From: Deltaproteobacteria bacterium
GTDB taxonomy: Bacteria > Desulfobacterota > Deferrimicrobia > Deferrimicrobiales > Deferrimicrobiaceae
NCBI GenBank assembly: GCA_003105225.1
Contig: PQAK01000064.1
Location: 1 to 39,912 of the forward strand
Direction of reading: 5' to 3'
Length of the DNA: 39,912 nucleotides
The notes beneath the pieces are model-generated. The model was not told where the DNA came from. It ran no database searches and was given only the letters and a program-made list of their open reading frames with translations. Shown here piece after piece: positions 36,049 to 39,912 of the stretch. A program made the translations under genes and the position numbers. Positions within the stretch are counted from its first letter, which is position 1. Every line of letters begins with the position of its first letter.

Positions 36049-37308
36049 ATGGTCGATCTTCGGGACGGCGTGGAGCGGGTCTGCCGGGCGGCGAAAGAGG
36101 CGTCGGCCCCGATGGCGCACGCGGATGCATCGAGGAAGAACGCCGCGCTCGCGGCCATGGCCAAAGGGCTGCGCGAGCGGGCGGAGTGGCTCAAGGCGGA
36201 AAACCGGCTGGACATGGAGGCGGCCCGGACCAAGGGGATCTCCGCGGCGATGCTCGACCGGCTCCTGCTGACCGACGAGCGGATCCGCCACATGGCGGAC
36301 GGGATCGAGGAGGTGATCGCCCTCCCCGACCCGGTCGGCGAGGTCACGAAGATGTGGCGGCGGCCCAACGGCCTCTGGGTGGGCCGGATGCGCATCCCCC
36401 TGGGGGTCATCGGGATCATCTACGAATCCCGCCCCAACGTGACGGCCGACGCGGCGGCGCTGTGCATCAAGTCCGGGAACGCCGTCGTGCTCCGCGGCGG
36501 GTCCGAGGCCATCCGCTCCAACACCGCCATCGCGCGCATCCTGCGGGACGCGCTCTCCGGCGGCGGCCTGCCCGCGGACGCCGTGTCGATCATCGAGCAG
36601 ACCGACCGGGAGGCCATCGACTGCATGCTGGCGGCCGAAGCGTTCATCGACCTCATCATCCCGCGCGGCGGGGAAGGGCTCATCCGGAGCGTGGTGGAAA
36701 AATCCCGCATCCCGGTCATCAAGCATTACAAGGGGGTCTGCCACATCTACGTCGACGAGGACGTCGACCTTCCGCAGGCGGTCTCCGTCTGCGTCAACGC
36801 GAAGGTGCAGCGCCCCGGGGTCTGCAACGCCATGGAAACCCTCCTCGTGCATGAAAAGGCCGCGCCGGCGTTTCTCCCCGCGGTGGCGGCGGAACTGGTC
36901 AAGAACGGCGTCGAGCTGCGCGGCTGCCCCTGGACCGTCCGCCTCGTCCCGCAGGCAAAACCCGCCTCGGACGAGGACTGGGGGACCGAATACCTGGACC
37001 TGATCCTCGCGGTGAAGGTGGTCGCGTCGATGGAGGAGGCGATGGAGCATATCCGCCGCTACGGCTCGCTGCACACCGAGGCGATCCTCACCACGGACCA
37101 CGCCCGGGCGATGCGGTTCGTGCGCGAGGTCGACTCCTCGCTGGTGCTCGTCAACGCCTCCACCCGCTTCAACGACGGCTTCCAGCTGGGGCTGGGGGCG
37201 GAGATCGGGATCAGCACGACCAAGATCCACGCCTTCGGCCCGATGGGGCTCGAGGAGCTGACCACGACGAAGTTCATCGCCTTCGGGGACGGCCAGGTCC
37301 GGCAGTAA
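36049..37308 (+). CDS. proA: Gamma-glutamyl phosphate reductase
   Basis: [38 protein letters not shown]...[15 protein letters not shown]...[38 protein letters not shown]. Confidence 0.98.
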   Translation: MVDLRDGVERVCRAAKEASAPMAHADASRKNAALAAMAKGLRERAEWLKAENRLDMEAARTKGISAAMLDRLLLTDERIRHMADGIEEVIALPDPVGEVTKMWRRPNGLWVGRMRIPLGVIGIIYESRPNVTADAAALCIKSGNAVVLRGGSEAIRSNTAIARILRDALSGGGLPADAVSIIEQTDREAIDCMLAAEAFIDLIIPRGGEGLIRSVVEKSRIPVIKHYKGVCHIYVDEDVDLPQAVSVCVNAKVQRPGVCNAMETLLVHEKAAPAFLPAVAAELVKNGVELRGCPWTVRLVPQAKPASDEDWGTEYLDLILAVKVVASMEEAMEHIRRYGSLHTEAILTTDHARAMRFVREVDSSLVLVNASTRFNDGFQLGLGAEIGISTTKIHAFGPMGLEELTTTKFIAFGDGQVRQ

Positions 37309-37992
37309 ATGGACCCACCACGGTCATCGGTGGCGCTCTTCGGGGGGACGTACGACCCGTTCCACAACGGCCACCTGCGCATGGCGGTCGAGGTCAAGGA
37401 GGCGCTCGGCATCTCCCGGTTGACCCTGTTTCCCGCGCTCCATCCGCCCCACAAGCCGAAGCGGCCGGTGACCGAAGCGCGGCACCGGCTCGCGATGGTC
37501 GCGGCGGGGGCGGCCGGCCTCCCCGGGATCGACGTTTCCGACATCGAGATCCGCCGGGAGGGTCCCTCCTACTCTCTTCTCACCGTCCTGGACTTCCGGA
37601 GGGAGCTGCCCGACGCCCGGATCCTGTTCGTCATGGGCGCCGACTCCTTTGCCGATGTGTCCTCCTGGCATCGATACGGCGAGCTCCTCCTGTCGTGCGA
37701 TTTCATCCTCCTCCCCCGGTCGGGCGTCGACCCGGAACCCGCTCCCCCGAAGGGCGTGCATATTGAAAAAGAGGAGCCGCATTGCTATAGTTGGATGGGG
37801 AAAAGCTACCGCCTCCCGGGCGGGCGACGGCTGTTCTGCCCGTCGCTGCCGGCCCTGGACATCTCCTCGAGCGCCATCCGCGAGAAAGTCCGGAAGGGCA
37901 AATGCATCCGGGGGCTCGTCCCGCCGGAAGTGGAGCGGTACATATCCGACCATGGTCTCTACCTTGACCGCGCGGAGGAGCAACGGCCATAA
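37309..37992 (+). CDS. nadD: Nicotinate-nucleotide adenylyltransferase
   Basis: ALFGGTYDPFHNGHLRMA...MGADSFADVSSWHRYGEL...ISSSAIREKVRKGKCIRGLVPPEVERYISDHGLY. Confidence 0.97.
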   Translation: MDPPRSSVALFGGTYDPFHNGHLRMAVEVKEALGISRLTLFPALHPPHKPKRPVTEARHRLAMVAAGAAGLPGIDVSDIEIRREGPSYSLLTVLDFRRELPDARILFVMGADSFADVSSWHRYGELLLSCDFILLPRSGVDPEPAPPKGVHIEKEEPHCYSWMGKSYRLPGGRRLFCPSLPALDISSSAIREKVRKGKCIRGLVPPEVERYISDHGLYLDRAEEQRP

Positions 37993-38330
37993 CGACGCAG
38001 GAGACGCTGCTGCGGTGCGCGCGGCTGGCCCAGGAAAAGAAGGCCGCCGACATCCGCGCGCTCGACGTCCGGGAACGCGCCACCTTCACCGACTTCTTCC
38101 TGCTGTGTTCGGGGACGTCCGACCGGCAGGTTTCGGCCGTGGCCCATCATATCGAGGAGTCGCTCCGCAAGGAGGGCCTGCGGCCGCTGGGGATCGAGGG
38201 GATCCGGGAAGGACGGTGGGTCCTCCTCGATTACGGCGATTTCGTGGTGCATGTGTTTCTTTCGAGCGTTCGGGAATTCTACAATTTCGATCGGCTGTGG
38301 GGATCGGCGCCGGAGATCCCCCTCCCCTGA
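37989..38330 (+). CDS. rsfS: Ribosomal silencing factor RsfS, non-canonical (putative ATA) start
   Basis: Frame reads (ATA)TTQETLLRCARLAQEKKAADIRALDVRERATFTDFFLLCSGTSDRQVSAVAHHIEESLRKEG...EGRWVLLDYGDFVVHVFLSSVREFYNFDRLWG; full RsfS, though ORF track lists only the last 63 aa. Confidence 0.9.
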   Translation: MTTQETLLRCARLAQEKKAADIRALDVRERATFTDFFLLCSGTSDRQVSAVAHHIEESLRKEGLRPLGIEGIREGRWVLLDYGDFVVHVFLSSVREFYNFDRLWGSAPEIPLP

Positions 38331-38359
38331 AGGACCGATAACCACGGAGGAGCCTGCGC

Positions 38360-39691
38360 ATGGCGGTCCGTCTGCTGTTCCTGCTCTTCGTCATCATCCT
38401 TGTGGCCTTCTCCTACATCTCCTTCCTGAACGGCCAGCACATCCAGTTTTTCTACTCCGACACCCGCCAGCTGGAGATCACGGTCAGCGAGCTCGCGATC
38501 CTCTCCTTCGCCCTCGGCGCCGCGATGGTCATCCTCGGCACGTTGGTGAAGGACGTGACCCTGGCGTCGAAGAACTGGAAAGAGCGCCGGGAAAAGCAGC
38601 GGCGGGAGGCGGCCCGCTCCCGCGTGGCCAAGGCATCCGATCTCTTCCAGCGGGGGATGCTCTCCGAGGCCGCCAAGGAGCTGGAGCGCAGCCTTTCCGT
38701 CAACCCGGACGACCGCGAGGCCCTCGATCTCCTCTCTTCCGTAGAGACGGAGCGGGGGAATTCCCTGGAGGCCGTGAAAGCCCTGACGCGGGTCAAGCAG
38801 ATCGATCCCTCCGACCTGTCGGTGTTCTTCCGGCTGGCGGCCCTCTACCGCAAGATGAACGATACGGAAAACGCGGCCTCCCTGTTCAAGGCCATCGAGG
38901 ATTCCGAGGGGGAAAACCCGCGCGCCTGGGAAGGGCTGCGGGACATCCACATCCTCCGGAACGAGATGGTGCCCGCATACGCATTGCAGAAAAAGATCAT
39001 GAAATACAAGGGAAAAACCGCCACCCCCGAGGACCAGGAGCTCTTCGACGCCCTCCGGTACGAGAAGGCGGTCGTACGACTCAAGGAAGGGAAAACCGAC
39101 GATGCGGAACGGCGTCTCCGCGATCTCGTCAAGGACCAGCCCCGGTTCTGCGGCGCCTACATCACCCTCCACGAATACATGCGGTCGCGCGGCAACCTGG
39201 AGGAAGCCACGCAGCTGCTGCTCCTGGGCTACCGGACGACGCGCAACGCCGTGTTTCTCATCAAGCTCGAGGACCTCGGCATCGAAACGGAGAGCCCGCA
39301 GGCCGTGATCGGCGTCTATACGGATCTCCTTCAGGAGTACCCCTCCGATTTCGACGTCAACCTGTTCACGGGAAAATTTTTCCTGCGCCTGGAGATGAAC
39401 GACGAGGCGGTGGAACAGTTGTTGAAGGCGGAATCTCTGGAACCGGAGCGGGAATCCGTCCACATCCTTCTTGCGGAGGCGCTCCGGCGGAGGGGACGAT
39501 ATGAATCCGCCTGCCAGCACTACCAGCGTGCCTTCGGCTACAAACGACGCTACCTCATCCCCTTCCGCTGCGCGATATGCGGGAAGGCCACCATCAAGTG
39601 GACCGCCCGCTGCCCCGACTGCGGCGCCTGGAACGCCTACTCCATCGATCACGGGCACAGGGAGTACGCCGCGCCGGCCTCCATCCGCTGA
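38360..39691 (+). CDS. LapA-like membrane region fused to LapB-like TPR + rubredoxin-like zinc/iron ribbon
   Basis: Two N-terminal hydrophobic segments with FLNGQHIQFFYSDTRQLEITVSELAILSFALGAAMVILGTL; TPRs; C-terminal FRCAICGKATIKWTARCPDCGAWNAY. Confidence 0.88.
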   Translation: MAVRLLFLLFVIILVAFSYISFLNGQHIQFFYSDTRQLEITVSELAILSFALGAAMVILGTLVKDVTLASKNWKERREKQRREAARSRVAKASDLFQRGMLSEAAKELERSLSVNPDDREALDLLSSVETERGNSLEAVKALTRVKQIDPSDLSVFFRLAALYRKMNDTENAASLFKAIEDSEGENPRAWEGLRDIHILRNEMVPAYALQKKIMKYKGKTATPEDQELFDALRYEKAVVRLKEGKTDDAERRLRDLVKDQPRFCGAYITLHEYMRSRGNLEEATQLLLLGYRTTRNAVFLIKLEDLGIETESPQAVIGVYTDLLQEYPSDFDVNLFTGKFFLRLEMNDEAVEQLLKAESLEPERESVHILLAEALRRRGRYESACQHYQRAFGYKRRYLIPFRCAICGKATIKWTARCPDCGAWNAYSIDHGHREYAAPASIR

Positions 39692-39722
39692 CCCGGAGAA
39701 AGGCGTCCGCGAAAGCTGTTGG

Positions 39723-39912
39723 CGCAGCCTCGCATCGGAGTCCCTGGGCGAACTGGCGTGCCTGGCGTCGCTTTTTCCGGTGTCGCCCGTCCGCTTCACC
39801 GCAGCGGATGTCCGGAGCTGGCCCGCATACCGCGGAGAGGCGTGCCCCCGCTGCGGCGCCTTCACGGGGGTGGGCCATCCCCGCGGCGCCCGGATCGTCT
39901 GCAGGTCCTGCG
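39723..39912 (+). CDS. Partial ORF with zinc-ribbon-like cysteines, truncated by window edge
   Basis: Frame open to edge: ...LGELACLASLFPVSPVRFTAADVRSWPAYRGEACPRCGAFTGVGHPRGARIVCRSC (two CxxC); start unclear. Confidence 0.35.

Noticed and set aside
38139-38330. 63-aa ORF as listed in the ORF track
   Set aside because: It is only the C-terminal part of rsfS; upstream in-frame sequence is conserved RsfS

Overview
High-GC chromosomal window, about 38 genes, mostly core and tightly packed. Gene content resembles a Desulfuromonadota/Deltaproteobacteria-type lineage (inference, not tested). Left to right: SDR oxidoreductase (cut by edge), two TPR genes, a minus-strand block pgpA-pncC(cinA)-thpR-recA-pilT-recX-alaS, a HEAT / HD-GYP / HEAT cluster, a P1 (DmpA-type) peptidase, an intergenic rod-like RNA candidate, ruvX-mltG, a DksA/TraR-type zinc finger gene with an embedded promoter, rimO-lolA-HAD-ftsK-rnj-plsC-radC, a moxR-DUF58-transglutaminase operon, comM, an AT-richer accessory patch (two orphan secreted proteins, candidate Pho box, decayed comM fragment), a membrane GGDEF protein, an FAD/NAD(P) oxidoreductase, rplU-rpmA-obg-proB-proA-nadD-rsfS and a LapA/LapB-like fusion. 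Most noteworthy: (1) a ~22-bp stem whose only imperfections are G-U wobbles on the + strand, closing a ~180-200 nt 6S-like or MITE-like element upstream of ruvX; (2) an ~80-bp comM relic 1.3 kb downstream of intact comM, bracketing orphan secreted genes; (3) rsfS and a TPR gene that lack ATG/GTG/TTG starts but have well-placed Shine-Dalgarno sequences at ATA and CTG; (4) an N-terminal domain shared by adjacent HEAT and HD-GYP proteins; (5) a Pho-box-like site upstream of an orphan secreted protein. No rRNA, tRNA, CRISPR array or intact transposon was recognised. All calls come from reading the sequence; no database search was run.
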